A stretch of DNA of 64,000 nt from Nilaparvata lugens (Eukaryota > Arthropoda > Insecta > Hemiptera > Delphacidae): positions 8,403,978 to 8,467,977 of the forward strand of contig NC_052518.1 in the NCBI RefSeq assembly GCF_014356525.2, in the 5' to 3' direction. The notes beneath the pieces are model-generated. The model saw only the letters and a program-made list of their open reading frames with translations, was not told the origin of the DNA and made no database searches. The position numbers and the translations under genes were made by a program. This document shows, in pieces, positions 32,480 to 42,870 of this stretch; positions within the stretch are counted from its first letter, which is position 1; each line of letters starts with the position of its first letter.

Positions 32480-32622
32480 GACAGAGCACTTCATCACTGG
32501 CCTCCAAGAAGCCCTGATCTCACCCACTGCAATTTTTTCTATCGAGGTATGGATAAGGTGTATCGACCGCCTCTACCAGCTAACATTAAGGAGCTCAAGC
32601 AAGAAATAACAGCAGCTATACT
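32480..32622 (+). pseudogene. C-terminal fragment of a mariner-like transposase
   Basis: The plus frame reads HWPPRSPDLTHCNFFYRGMD, then KVYRPPLPANIKELKQEITA and a stop. WPPRSPDLT-x-CDFF is the block holding the last catalytic acidic residue in mariner-type DDE transposases; here that position reads N (HCNFF). It is a dead relic lying just right of the LTR element. Confidence 0.75.
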
Positions 32623-32639
32623 ATAACCCACAAACCACT

Positions 32640-33190
32640 CTCGGTCTCAGACAGCACCGTATCGCGCATGGTAACGGTTTTTTCCCGTTCCATTCAGTCA
32701 GTTCTTTGTGATGATGGTTACCGAGCACTGTAAGTGGAGCCAATCTTCATTCCATTTTGATGATAATATTATTATCCAATTATGATTTATCATTAAATTC
32801 GATATAATTATCAATATATAATCATCATTCTATTCAAGAAAAGAAAGAGTACTTTTCAATAATATAATTAACAAAATATAACGGTTGTTATTTAACTAAT
32901 GTCAAAAACACTATAACTAAGTCAGCATATTGTCATTTCAAAGCAAAAACCTAACCCCTAACCTCCCCTTTTATATTTAAAACATTAATGAAAATAAATC
33001 TTTGTAAAAACCCGTAATCCCTTCCAGCATTTTGCAATTTCAAAGCAGAATCATAACACCCTAACCTATCCTTTCACCTTTGAAACAACAAAAGACATAA
33101 CTCTACCTTGACCCTAGCCCCGTCTAGCATATTGTAATTTCAAAGCAAAAACCTAACTTATCCTTATAAAACATTATTAAATATAACCTA
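32640..33190 (+). repeat. Diverged ~90-bp tandem units
   Basis: The text 'AGCAT(A/T)TTG(T/C)(C/A)ATTTCAAAGCA(A/G)AA.CCTAAC' occurs at about 32932, 33027 and 33127, separated by AT-rich text with CCTAACC. Nothing coding. Confidence 0.6.
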
Positions 33191-33199
33191 ACCCTTAAC

Positions 33200-33359
33200 C
33201 CTATTTTGTCAATTAGTTGAATTTCTACATTTTTGATAAACGATGTGGCAACCTTGCAATGCGTGAAAGAGATAGCGTCATCTGCTTTGTTGAATGATAC
33301 ACAAGGATAGCAACACCATTGCAAATCATACACTGCCATTAAACGTGGACCTCACTATA
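33200..33359. mobile_element. Partial TATAGTGAGGTCCACG-family MITE, copy D
   Basis: GAAAGAGATAGCGTCATCTGCTTTGTTGAATGATACACAAGGATAGC ... AAACGTGGACCTCACTATA matches the right half of 38027-38389. Confidence 0.7.
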
Positions 33360-33461
33360 GATACTCAAAGAATACTTTTGAATAACTATGTGATAACTGT
33401 GACCGTTGCTGGCCGTTACTCTGTATCTGTGACAAAGAGAAGCTGCTCTATAACCCCACTC

Positions 33462-33497
33462 ACAGAGAAGAGGATCTCTTAGATCTCTTCTCTGTGG
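33462..33497. repeat. Short near-perfect hairpin
   Basis: CACAGAGAAGAGGATCTC and ATCTCTTCTCTGTG are inverted around TTAG, giving a 14-17 bp stem. Confidence 0.7.
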
Positions 33498-33615
33498 CCC
33501 CACTATAGATACACCGTTACCGGGAACTAATCACGGTGACCGTTACCGGTCGGTACTTGTTCTATTCGGCTGCGATAATCTTATAAAAGAGTTGAGCTTG
33601 TGATTAGGAAGGCAG

Positions 33616-33745
33616 AGCACAAAAGCTGGTTAAATTTTAATCTTGATTCACGAGAACCAATCAGAGAAGGCGTTTTTGAAAAGACGGCCTCTCTGATAGG
33701 CTCTCGTGCAATTAATAACGATTAAAATATAACCTGCTTCTGTGC
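33616..33745. mobile_element. 130-bp palindromic MITE
   Basis: GCACAAAAGCTGGTTAAATTTTAATC is inverted at the right as GATTAAAATATAACCTGCTTCTGTGC. The inner AACCAATCAGAGAAGG pairs with CCTCTCTGATAGGCT. The core AAAAGACGG(C)TTCTCTGATTGGTTCTC also occurs at 37620-37650. Confidence 0.75.
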
Positions 33746-33779
33746 AACCGGCACATAGAATAGTGAAGAAACTTAGGAA

Positions 33780-35320
33780 GTGCAAGTGCCAGCTGTGTTT
33801 TTTATTTTTCATTCTCAAAAAATATAAATCTCAAAAATATTATTTGAGCTTCACTCAATGTATTTGAATCAATGATAAGAGTTCTGTATACAGTAAAAAT
33901 GTTTAATTTCAGCATCAATATTGTTGCAAGACATACATGATCATAATGTAAACAAACACTTGCCGACTTTGATCAGACAATAAAGATGGCAGCGGCACTT
34001 CATTTCCGATGTTGATGAGATGTTTGTTTTAAGAAGGATTAGTGAATTTTCCAAAAAATATGTCCTGAACGCGCTAGGACCTCTTGAAGTTGTGGGACGA
34101 TCATCTGATAGTTTTCTTAGTATGAGAACGTTTGCTATATTTCTACGGTTTAACTTTGGTACATATATTTGTAAATATGCTTAAGTAGTTTTCTAGGCCT
34201 ATGCACTGTTCGTTTCGTATACGTTCGTTATCTTTATTGTGTGATTTACAAACTCTTGAATCTTGTATCTAAATATCAGCTCACTGTTATAGCCAGACAA
34301 TTATTTTGAGTAACTTTGTTGCATTTTTTGGTTACCAAAGTTTAGTTACCTCTAGTAAACCTTACGTAATGAAAGTGATATTTTTCTACTTTTGAAACAT
34401 CTGTTCTATCTAATAATAGTGAGTTTGAAATGTCTTTTTGTGATTCCGACAATAATTGAAGATCTTCAGTGGAGCTTACATGAAAGGTAAAAACAATCAT
34501 AATTAACTTAATGTTCATCTTTGCAAAACTGTTCTGGTTTATGCTATATCAATATAGTATTGCATTATCGAATGTAATCTTGCATTTCTTCGAATTATAC
34601 CTTTATAATATTATCAAACTGCGCAATATATATACACATGTTGTTTACTATGCTCTGCTTGTTTTCAACCAAGTATAACTTAATACTATATAGGCTACCT
34701 AGGACACCTAACAATAACACCTAACCTAACAATCTTCCAATTCAAGTGCCTTTTCTTTTTGCCGTGTAACTAAGCGTCATATTTACTTAGATACTGTACC
34801 TCTTGATGTCTTCTTGAATTTGGTGGGTGTCCAAAGTCGTTCTGCTATAACTTAGTTCTAATATTACCATCATGAAGACTATAGTACTGTGAATAGGCCT
34901 AATCAGGAAAACGTGTTCTTACAGTTTCAATTTGACTGTTTGGTCTGAAATTATTGTTGTTGAATATTCTTTTTGTATGTTGTTCACAGAAGACAATTTT
35001 CAACCTATCTTTTTGAACCTATGAAAAGTTCCACCGTTTGATCCACTGGCCCTAAAAACTCCATTTGCTCTTCCGGCATTATTTACTCATTGGCTGACTT
35101 TCTACTGATAATGTCTAGTGCTTCATTGCGGATATATAAAACACTCCCTTAAGAACCAATGATTATATTTCTGTTATGTTGAAAATACATCAATTGGAAA
35201 GCAGAGTTCAAGTTTTAATGTTTTTTTGAAAAGCTGGTGGATTATAACATGCTTTGGTGTCATGTATTATCATGCTTTGCATTTAAAGTTTGAAACACCA
35301 GCTGCTCCAATTCAGTTACC
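33780..35320. other. No recognisable gene or element
   Basis: AT-rich with a few GC-richer lines near 33960-34090 (CAAACACTTGCCGACTTTG, AAGATGGCAGCGGCACTTC). It is the least repeat-like part of the interval between the two host genes, so 5' exons or promoters of either gene could lie here. I cannot identify one. Confidence 0.4.
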
Positions 35321-35323
35321 ACA

Positions 35324-35530
35324 GGTGCACGACTCGAGACTAGAGCCGCCGCGGCTGGAGCACATAACCTATAAATTCATTAGATATGAATCGTAAAGAA
35401 ATATAGTAGCCAACACGTTCAGTTCATCTGCCACCATATCGTTCACACAACATAAAAATTCATTGAATCTGATGAATTTATAGGTTAGGCTATTTGTTGT
35501 AGCCGCGGCGGCTCTAGGAATTGCACCTTT
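35324..35530. mobile_element. Inverted-repeat element (AGGTGCAATTCCT termini), copy 2
   Basis: AGGTGCACGACTCGAGACTAGAGCCGCCGCGGCTGG ... TATAAATTCATTAGATATGAATCG, then ... GATGAATTTATAGGTTAGG ... AGCCGCGGCGGCTCTAGGAATTGCACCT. Homologous to 23172-23465. GC-rich terminal stems, AT-rich middle. Confidence 0.78.
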
Positions 35531-35987
35531 AGGCTCAACTCACACTAGCTCGACTCGAATCATACGACTTCAGTCTCTCGACCTTACGACTTTTTCGCTC
35601 ATTGTCACTACTTCAGTTCCATGCAACTCTATTTTCCAACCATACTCTATTGAAAATATAAGATCTAACTAGTCACTAATTTGCATGTAACAAATTTTAT
35701 AATAATTATTATGAATATAGTGTCTTATCTGATTCGTATTATTGTCTTATCTATAAAATGATATAACATCACTTTCATGAAACATAACCTCACTTTCATT
35801 AAAAATGCACGGTACTACGCAACTCAAGTCGAGGCTCGACCAACATGTCGGATCGACGCTCGACTCAGTCTCACAGTCGTGAGGTCGCGGAGACTAGAAT
35901 CGACTGGTCTGAGTGTCACCATTTGAAAACACATGCTGCGACGAAAGGAGACTAGAGTAGCAGTCTCTTCTCGACTTGATTCACGTA
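35531..35987. repeat. TCGAGTC-rich foldback element, longer diverged copy
   Basis: It starts AGGCTCAACTCACACTAGCTCGACTCG and ends GACTTGATTCACGTAAGGCT, an inverted relation to the neighbouring element, with an AT-rich middle (35630-35815). It contains the GTGTCACCATTTGAAAACACATGCT block also found at 36100. Confidence 0.65.
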
Positions 35988-36176
35988 AGGCTCCACTCAC
36001 ACTTATGCGACTCAGGTCGAGAAGAGACTCGACTCTAGTCGAGAGCATGTGTTTCCAAATGGTGACACTCAGACCAGTCGATTCTAGTCTCCGCGGCGTC
36101 ACCATTTGAAAACACATGCTCTCGACTAGAGTCGAGTCTCTTCTCGACCTGAGTCGCGTAAGTGTGAGTTGAGCCT
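35988..36176. repeat. 189-bp near-perfect palindrome (foldback element)
   Basis: GGCTCCACTCACACTTATGCGACTCAGGTCGAGAAGAGACTCGACT is mirrored by AGTCGAGTCTCTTCTCGACCTGAGTCGCGTAAGTGTGAGTTGAGCC, with arms of about 80 bp and a short GC-rich centre. Flanked by GTAA / TTAC. A minus-strand open frame of 155 codons crosses it only because palindromic TCGAGTC text lacks stops. Confidence 0.88.
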
Positions 36177-36299
36177 TACGTTTAGAACAGAATTGAACAG
36201 AACCTTTTAGGTGATGTTCATTTAATTTTATGCACAAGAATATTTGAGATCTTGCAGATATGAGGAACTCCCACGGGTGTCTGTCACTCATGTCTCAAA

Positions 36300-37300
36300 T
36301 GTGGAAGTACTGTATTCTATACTTTTATTTATTTGTGTTCATTATTTAAAATTATCAAGACATTTCAAATACAATACAAATAGACATTGATTTTAACTTG
36401 AGTATAACAATATTATCAATGTAATATTTGGCACTGCCAACATAAGAAACCTTGAGTGTTGGCAGTTCACTTATTCTGCTTCAAGTACTTTATATACAAT
36501 TCAAATTTTATAATGTTGAAGAAAGTATTACAGTAATTTACAAAAATCGCAAAAGCTTGAAAAAAAAAACAAAACTTAAGAATACTACATTATATGATAA
36601 AGTGATATCCAATTAATTATTGTGACGTCTTGAGGCTATCATGACAGTTAATCTTTCAAAAAGAGAAAATGTATATACAATAAAACTAAACTCCTGCAAG
36701 ATGACGTGGGACAATTACATACCTGGTTTAAGAACCTGAAACTGGAAAACCATCGTTCACAGTCTCTAGTAACAATGCTTGTTGGGTACAATACTATACT
36801 TCATACAACTATTAGAATATATTATGCTCAATCCAATATTCTATACTTTTAAGTAAATTACGTGAGATTTTTTTATCTAATAAAATCGTTTGGAATCTTA
36901 TTTATAATGTAGTTACAATAATATGTAAATTGGTGCCTGCATATGGTTAGCTTGATGAGTTCTGTGTTATATGAGTTCTATTGTTAGGACGTGTATTATG
37001 GGGTGAAATATGTGTAGAAAAATTCGATTTATTCTTATTAATATAGAGTATTATGCTTTTAATATAATTCTGTCTTATTGTCGGGACCTTAAATTCAAGA
37101 AAAAATTCCTCACTAGGATAGAGTCGTGGCTTTCCTAATGCAGCTCTTATAGTATGTTTTTGTAGGATAAATATTTTTTTTAAATATGTATCATATGCAG
37201 CTCCCCATACATTAATGTATTGAAATAATGAGTGAGCATATGCAAAGTAAATTTTCCGTATAATGTCTTTGTACATTTCAAATAATATTAACATATTGAC
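36300..37300 (-). mobile_element. LINE fragment, C-terminal RT region and 3' UTR
   Basis: The minus strand from 37294 gives IRKIYFAYAHSLFQYINVWG, IFILQKHTIRAALGKPRLYP, then FKVPTIRQNYIKSIILYINK, related to LINE A at 7911-8395. The 3' UTR runs down to about 36300. Confidence 0.7.
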
Positions 37301-37467
37301 ATTTAAAAGCTAAAACCTAACCTCCCCTTTTACCTTCAAAATGAAATTATACAGAACCTTTTAGGTTATGTTCATCTAATTCTAGACAGAAGACAATTCG
37401 AGAACTGACAGGCCTTAGTAACTCCTTAACTGTATCTAATTTTCTAATTCGCAACGATGTAGCTGGC

Positions 37468-37630
37468 TATAGTGATAGTCCACGTTATAATGGCAGTGGA
37501 GAAAGATAGGAGAACAACGTTGCCGATCCTCTGTCTTTTCAATGCTTTATAGACGGTAGCTGATACAGGTTTATTGATGTAATATTAACTGTTCATTCTC
37601 GTTAAAAATAATCATTTTTTGAAAAGACGG
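37468..37630. mobile_element. TATAGTGAGGTCCACG-family MITE, partial copy A
   Basis: TATAGTGATAGTCCACGTTATAATGGCAGTGGAGAAAGATAGG ... GGTTTATTGATGTAATATTAAC matches the left half of 38027-38389. Confidence 0.75.
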
Positions 37631-38026
37631 CTTCTCTGATTGGTTCTCATACCATTGAATCTTGTGGGAATGTCCATACAGTTTAATTCCAATGTGTAAC
37701 ATTTCTTTTTCCATAAGAATCATTGGTATTATGTTTCTGCCCTGCTGAACAGAAATTCATTGGAAAGAAAGGCTTTAGGATTGTGAAGAGTATAGATAGT
37801 ACTATCTGACTCCTAATACAGTTTAATTATTATCGATACTACTAAGCATTCTGAGTTAAGTTTCAATACAGAAATTTGAAAATGATCACCAATTAGGATA
37901 AATAATTCAATAATAATAATATAAAATCGTGTACTTTTAATTGGCGAAGGATTCTGTTCATTTGTGAATGAAATTTCATTTGACATGTTTACATAATTCA
38001 TCAAATAGTAAATACGATCCTGCATA

Positions 38027-38389
38027 TATAGTGAGGTCCACGTTATAATGTCAGTGGAGAAATATAGGTGAAAAACATTGCCGATCCTCTGTTTAGTCAA
38101 TCCCGTCTATAGATGGTAGTTGATACAGGTTTATTGATGTAATATTAACGGTTCATTCTCGTTTAAAATAATCAATTGTATTTTATTAAGCACGAAATTA
38201 TATTTTTCAATAATTTCATAATTAAGATTACATACTCTTAATTGTTATTAATTCTACATTGTTAAAAGACGATCTGGCAACAGAGCGAAACGAGAAAGAG
38301 ATAACGCTATCCGCTTTGTTGAATGATAGACAAGGACAGCAATACCATTGCTATTCAAAAACTACCATTATAACGTGGACCTCATTATA
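38027..38389. mobile_element. TATAGTGAGGTCCACG-family MITE, complete copy B (363 bp)
   Basis: The ends TATAGTGAGGTCCACGTTATAATG and CATTATAACGTGGACCTCATTATA are inverted repeats of about 24 bp with TA at both borders. No coding. Other copies: 33200-33359, 37468-37630, 45332-45658. Confidence 0.85.
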
Positions 38390-38554
38390 GACTCCCTGTG
38401 TATCAGCCTGCGATGCTGTGAGAATGTACAAACTGAACGTTCAACTTGTTTCAGTTTGTCTGGAATAGGCACCAGACAAATTGAAATAATATAGCAGATC
38501 TGAGATACTTGCGTACATTAATTGAAGATAAATTCTAATTCTAATTTTTACAAG

Positions 38555-38958
38555 AAAGCACTGAATGGGAGAGAAAAACTACGGATACTCCTTGTACTAT
38601 TCATTTATTTACTAAAAATTATTCATTCATATAAGTAATGTATATTCAATGTTGAATGAAAAAGACTAAGAAATTGTCAAAAACCACAGATTTATTGATA
38701 CTTAGAAAGACCGGTTTCGGTTATTACACCATTGTCAATCTCTGATAAACAGAGACAAAGCACTGAATGGGAGAGAAAAACTAAGGATACTCCTTGTACT
38801 ATTCATTCATTTACTAAAAATTATTCATTCATATAAGTAATGTATATTCAATGTTGAATGAAAAAGACTAAGAAATTGTCAAAAACCACAGATCTATTGA
38901 TACTTAGATAGACCGGTTTCGGTTATTACACCATTGTCAATCTCTGATAAACAGAGAC
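38555..38958 (+). repeat. Tandem duplication of a 202-bp unit carrying a foldback arm
   Basis: AAAGCACTGAATGGGAGAGAAAAACTA(C/A)GGATACTCC begins at 38555 and again at 38757, each followed by the arm ATGAAAAAGACTAAGAAATTGTC ... AGACCGGTTTCGGTTATTAC. The arm is then inverted at about 38965-39065, so the pair can fold. Confidence 0.88.
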
Positions 38959-39067
38959 AATCTCTGAGAGTTTATCAGAGATTGACAAAGGTGTAAAAAC
39001 CGAAACCGGTCTTTCTGAGTATCAATAAATCTGTGGTTTTTGACAATTTCTTAGTCTTTTTCATTCA
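38650..39067. repeat. GACCGGTTTCGG foldback family, copy 1
   Basis: Left arms: 38652-38750 and 38854-38952. The right inverted arm is TTTATCAGAGATTGACA ... GAAACCGGTCTTTC ... GACAATTTCTTAGTCTTTTTCATTCA to about 39067. The same arms are at 46775-46877, 55776-56008, 56352-56680 and 57012-57340. Class unknown. Confidence 0.85.
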
Positions 39068-39385
39068 TCATCATCATCCACGGCTCTACAATCCAAAACG
39101 GATCTTGGCCTCCTCCAGCAATCGCCTCCATTCTACTCTGTCCATGGCAGCTCGTCTCCAATTTCTTACACCAAGCCTCCTTGCATCTTCAGTGACTGAG
39201 TACTCAGTCATCTCAGTTTTGGTCGACCAGGGCGTCTTCTTCCTTCCATGTTAAAATTCATGATTCTTTTAGCCGGATATGAGTCATCAGCTCTTTCAAC
39301 ATGGCCTGCCCACCTGAGTCTCCCTACTCTGATAATAGCCAGTGCATTGGTGTGGCCGTACATATCATACAGATAGATCTTTTTC
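39068..39385 (-). mobile_element. LINE fragment, extreme C-terminus
   Basis: The minus strand reads KTPWSTKTEMTEYSVTEDAR, then RRLGVRNWRRAAMDRVEWRR, LLEEAKIRFGL and a stop: the 'A.DR..WR.LL.EA' ending also seen at 18075-18410. Confidence 0.65.
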
Positions 39386-39558
39386 ATTCAACATTGAATA
39401 ATTACTACAATATCAACTTCTCAACTACACAAGAAGTAATCTATATTTTTTTTGCAGATTTGGACATGGAATTAATTTGATAGACGTGCAGCGTCGTCCT
39501 ACATTTATTCGAAGCGGGCCAAGTTTGATTGGTTCCCGTTAAGATTGGTTCGTCGGCT

Positions 39559-39986
39559 ATGGACTGTGGCAGCAGAGGCAATATGTACATAAAACGTGAA
39601 TCAATTGCTCAAGATGACCCCAGGAACCGTTGTGATAACATATGCTTCGTGTGCGGCAGCACGGGCCACCCAGACCAGTATCCCTTGCGCATCAAAGCCA
39701 GCTCCTCGAATCCAGCCGAGGCGTTCTTTCCGTTCCTCGAGACGCACGAACCTCCAGCCGGGTATCGCCAGTCCAGACAGGATCCGGTCGTCAGAGCCTG
39801 CTTCCTGTGTCACTCGCTACTCACACAACAGTGGGACCGATATCAGCGGGATGGCACACCGCATAGCAGGCGACTCTACTGGCTCAAACGCTGTGACAAT
39901 GGACCCTACACTGGCGCCGAAATGGCTCTGCAAGGAGAGTATGCAGCGCAGGTTCTTGGCCTCAATACAGAGCCGCCTCCTTCAAG
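39559..39986 (+). CDS. Cysteine-module protein, first recognised exon (module 1)
   Basis: I do not recognise the family. The frame is closed by TGA at 39526; the first ATG is at 39559 in good context (GCTATGG) and another is at 39583. A strong acceptor (TTTTTTTTGCAG, ending 39457) would place 39458-39558 as 5' UTR. The donor is AAG|GTAAGC at 39987, leaving two bases of a codon. The protein contains a complete module: ICFVCG, then EAFFPFLETHEPPAG, VRACFLCHSLLTQQWDRY and GTPHSRRLYWLKR. This is two C-x2-C pairs likely to bind one zinc, a hydrophobic FFPFL segment and a basic tail. Equivalent modules follow in exons 3 and 4. Codon use is GC-rich compared with the surrounding introns, as expected for real coding DNA. 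An upstream coding exon using an acceptor near 39543 cannot be excluded. Confidence 0.8.
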
Positions 39987-40043
39987 GTAAGCTTTCTACA
40001 TTCAAATTCATTTATTTGCCATAAATTATCAGATTTTTATTAT

Positions 40044-40604
40044 ATTCTTGGGATTAACAGTAGATCAAAACATGAATTGGACAGAACATGTCACAAGGGT
40101 TTTGTCACGGGTATCGAGTGGATTATATAATTATATGCTCTTGGAAAAATGTCTCCCTTTTGTAAAATGGAAACGCAAAAAATGATTTATTTTGCGATTT
40201 TTTAGATCAAAACTTGAATTGGACAGAACATCTCACAAGAGTTTTGTCACGGGTATCGAGTGGATTATATATATGCTCTTAGAAAAATGTCTCCCTTTTG
40301 TAAAATGGAAACGCGAAAAATGATTTATTTTGCCTACATACACTCTATAATATCTTTTGGTATAAGCATAGAGTAACAATAGCGTAAGTATTCTTGGGAT
40401 TAACAGTAGATCAAAACTTGAATTGGACAGAACATGTCACAAGGGTTTTGTCACGGGTATCGAGTGGATTATATATATGCTCTTAGAAAAATGTCTCCCT
40501 TTTGTAAAATGGAAACACGAAAAATGATCTATTTTGCCTACATACACTCTATAATATCTTTTGGTATAAGCATAGAGTAACAATAGCGTAAGTAGATATC
40601 CCAT
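40044..40604 (+). repeat. LINE RT segment repeated three times in tandem
   Basis: TAGATCAAAAC(A/T)TGAATTGGACAGAACAT(G/C)TCACAAG(G/A)GTTTTGTC ... AAATGGAAACGC occurs at 40062, 40203 and 40408. Units of about 160-190 bp encode LGLTVDQNLNWTEHVTRVLS, a LINE RT-domain stretch. This is a local expansion within one LINE copy. Confidence 0.88.
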
Positions 40605-40945
40605 GGTATAGGGCGTTTATGTCGCAACTTTTACTGTTATCTCAAGCCGATTACTGTCGATTGTTACTGTTTTGACCGGGTAAGAGTGTATGAAAGGCAC
40701 AATATGAGAAACTACCAGCGTCATAAAGCTTCACGGGAAAGGACTACGTGGACTATAGGCTTGAGATAACAGTAAAAGTTGCGACATAAACGCCCTATAC
40801 TGTTTTGACCGGGTAAGAGTGTATGAAAGGCACAATATGAGAAACTACCAGCGTCATAAAGCTTCACGGGAAAGGACTACGTGGACTATAGGCTTGAGAT
40901 AACAGTAAAAGTTTCGACATAAACGCCCTATACCATGGGATATCT
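40605..40945. mobile_element. Inverted-repeat element with internal 134-bp duplication, inserted in LINE
   Basis: The ends TATAGGGCGTTTATGTCGCAACTTTTACTGTTATCTCAAGCC and its inverse occur at 40612 and 40935. The block CTGTTTTGACCGGGTAAGAG ... GCGACATAAACGCCCTATA occurs twice in tandem (40665-40798, 40799-40933), so the right terminal repeat is present twice. The palindrome extends outward into ATATCCCATGG and LINE text on both sides. Confidence 0.82.
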
Positions 40946-41589
40946 ACTTATGCTATTGTTTCTCTATGGTATAAGTCTTTACGGATCTACCTCAAATCAG
41001 AACATGGATTCAATTCTCAAAGCACAAAAACAAGCTATAACAATAATTTTACACCTAGACCCCATAGCATCAGTTAAAGAACATTTCGCTCACTTAAATA
41101 TAATGACAGTTTACAGTCTTTACATCTTTGAGACAATTATGTGTGTGAAAGAAAATCTTGGAAATATTTTGACGTTAGGACATAATCATAGGTACAGCAC
41201 TAGAAACAGAGATAAACTTTTACATTTGCAAAGTTCTACAAGAAGAAGCCCACATACATAGGAGCCAAGTTCTATAACAAGCTACCGACGCGAATCCAAC
41301 AAGAGCCGAATCCCAATAAATTCAAATTGCAATTAAAGAGATATTTAACTGAAAGAGCTCTTTATAATATCGAAGAATATCTGAATGAATGAGATCAGCT
41401 CCTATGAGTTGAATTGTATTGTATGTTGTATTGTTGTATTCTGTAGATGTTTTATTTGTTTTGTATTTTATTTTCAATTGTAACTAATCAAAGATTAAAT
41501 AAATTAACAAAGATTGAAATATATTCATTGTATACACTTCACAAATTTATGAATAAAAAAATGATGAAATAAATTAAATAAAATTGATA

Positions 41590-41945
41590 AAAGGCCGTAG
41601 TATAGTACGCTTCATAAAGGCACAGAGACTAAGATGGTTCGGACATATTTATAGGATGGATGAAACCAGAATGCCAAAAATAGTGCTTAAAGAGAAGCTT
41701 TACTCGAGAAGAAAACAAGGCAGACCAAGAATATGATGGGAAGATGAGATAAGGGATGATTTGATAAGGATGGATTATAGAGGATGGAGAGGATTTATAA
41801 TGGATAGAAATGCTTGGAGGAGGCCAAAGCCCACAATGGGCTGTAGGGAAAAAATTATCAGATATTCATACATGAAAATGAGCATGTGAAATGAAGATGC
41901 AAGTAAGCCTTGTAATAATTATCAATAAAATTCTATTCTATTATA
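41590..41945 (+). mobile_element. LINE fragment, C-terminus and 3' end
   Basis: The plus frame reads AQRLRWFGHIYRMDETRMPK, then YSRRKQGRPRI, a stop, WEDEIRDDLIRMDYRGWRGF and MDRNAWRRPK, the same group ending as at 11640-11860. The tail is AATAAAATTCTATTCTATT. Confidence 0.72.
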
Positions 41946-41949
41946 TAAA

Positions 41950-42035
41950 TGAAATTACATAAATATCAATTACAATATGGCACTACCGGCAAAGAACAAC
42001 TTGTGCGCCGGTAGTGAGTACCACCTCACATGTAT
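41950..42035 (-). mobile_element. LINE 3' UTR fragment
   Basis: ATGGCACTACCGGCAAAGAACAACTTGTGCGCCGGTAGTGAG, the inverse of 12240-12265. Confidence 0.45.
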
Positions 42036-42084
42036 AGAAGATAATGTATAGAATATATCAAGGAAGGAATTGGCTTAAACATGT

Positions 42085-42345
42085 ACGGGATTAGATTAGA
42101 TTAGATTTCTTGATTTATGTATGTTACAATATTTACTGGCTTATACACTAATTTACATTAAATGGCGATAATGCTAGTTATTCAACGAATTTTACAAAGT
42201 ATAAATAATTAATCAATGAGAATAAAGATTGGATGCAATTAGAATAACGATAATATAATAATGTGATGTAATTTCATAAATCGGCGGTGTTTCAACAAAT
42301 AATTGTCGATTCTCTAAGAAGGATATAAAATATCCTTCCCATTAA
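42085..42345 (-). mobile_element. LINE 3' UTR, related to that at 7165-7550
   Basis: TTGATTTATGTATGTTACAATATTTACTGGCTTATACAC ... AAATCGGCGGTG ... AAAATATCCTTCCCATTAAC. Diverged copy of the same 3' UTR as 7165 and 42580. Confidence 0.6.
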
Positions 42346-42354
42346 CACACGACC

Positions 42355-42580
42355 GGGATAGGAGATACACGAATGACGCTTTATCACGTCTGAACTGCTG
42401 ATCTGATTTTCTTGAAATTTTGCATAAATATACTTAATTTACCGAGGATGGTTATGGGCCTATTTCCAGTACGTCAAGTTTTCAGTTCATCAAGTTTTTA
42501 ATAAGTCATGCTTCCAGTTTATTATACTTTGCTTGAGAGGTTATAGATAAAATAGTGTATTCAACGGTTTTACTTGTACG
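42355..42580 (+). repeat. GACGCTTTATCACGTCTGAACT repeat, copy 1
   Basis: GGGATAGGAGATACACGAATGACGCTTTATCACGTCTGAACTGCTGATCTGAT ... GTATTCAACGGTTTTA. Copies at 43523-43745, 44380-44590 and 44630-44765. The family resembles non-autonomous rolling-circle (Helitron-like) debris, but no diagnostic end is clear. Confidence 0.6.
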
Positions 42581-42850
42581 GGATTGATTGAGTACTTTAT
42601 TTATGTAGATGACAATATATACTGGCTTATACACTTACATACAATAGCTTACAATACAGCAAAATTATAGATGAATTTACATAATATAGACTAAGAAAAT
42701 AATTATTGAACTGTATATGATATGAAAAAGCAATTTGTAGTATAATAACTATGAATAATTTATATTGTTATGCATCTACATAAATTGGCGGAGCTTTGGA
42801 CATATCAATATCCATTCTTTGGAAAAAATATTCAAAATATCCTTCCCACT
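42580..42850 (-). mobile_element. LINE 3' UTR (LINE A family)
   Basis: GATTGATTGAGTACTTTATTTATGTAGATGACAATATATACTGGC ... TAAATTGGCGGAGCTTTGGACATATC ... AATATCCTTCCCACTAACT; close to 7165-7510. Confidence 0.7.
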
Positions 42851-42870
42851 AACTGACTAACTTCCCACTA

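Larger units (their letters stand above)
40030..41525 (+). mobile_element. LINE, C-terminal RT region, interrupted
   Basis: It starts with the tripled LGLTVDQN segment, is interrupted at about 40605 by an inverted-repeat element, and resumes at about 40950. It reads ISLYGSTSNQNMDSILKAQK, QAITIILHLDPIASVKEHFA, VYSLYIFETIMCVKENL, and further C-terminal text ending in broken frames at about 41390. The 3' UTR ends near AAGATTAAATAAATTAAC. Confidence 0.75.

Noticed and set aside
35824..36291. 155-codon minus-strand open frame
   Set aside because: It crosses the TCGAGTC palindrome, where symmetrical stop-free words give open frames on both strands; its two halves repeat the same text in opposite sense.
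39596..40024. 142-codon plus-strand frame overlapping the first cysteine-module exon
   Set aside because: It is a shifted frame of the real exon. The phase-correct frame is supported by splice joining and by the module motif.
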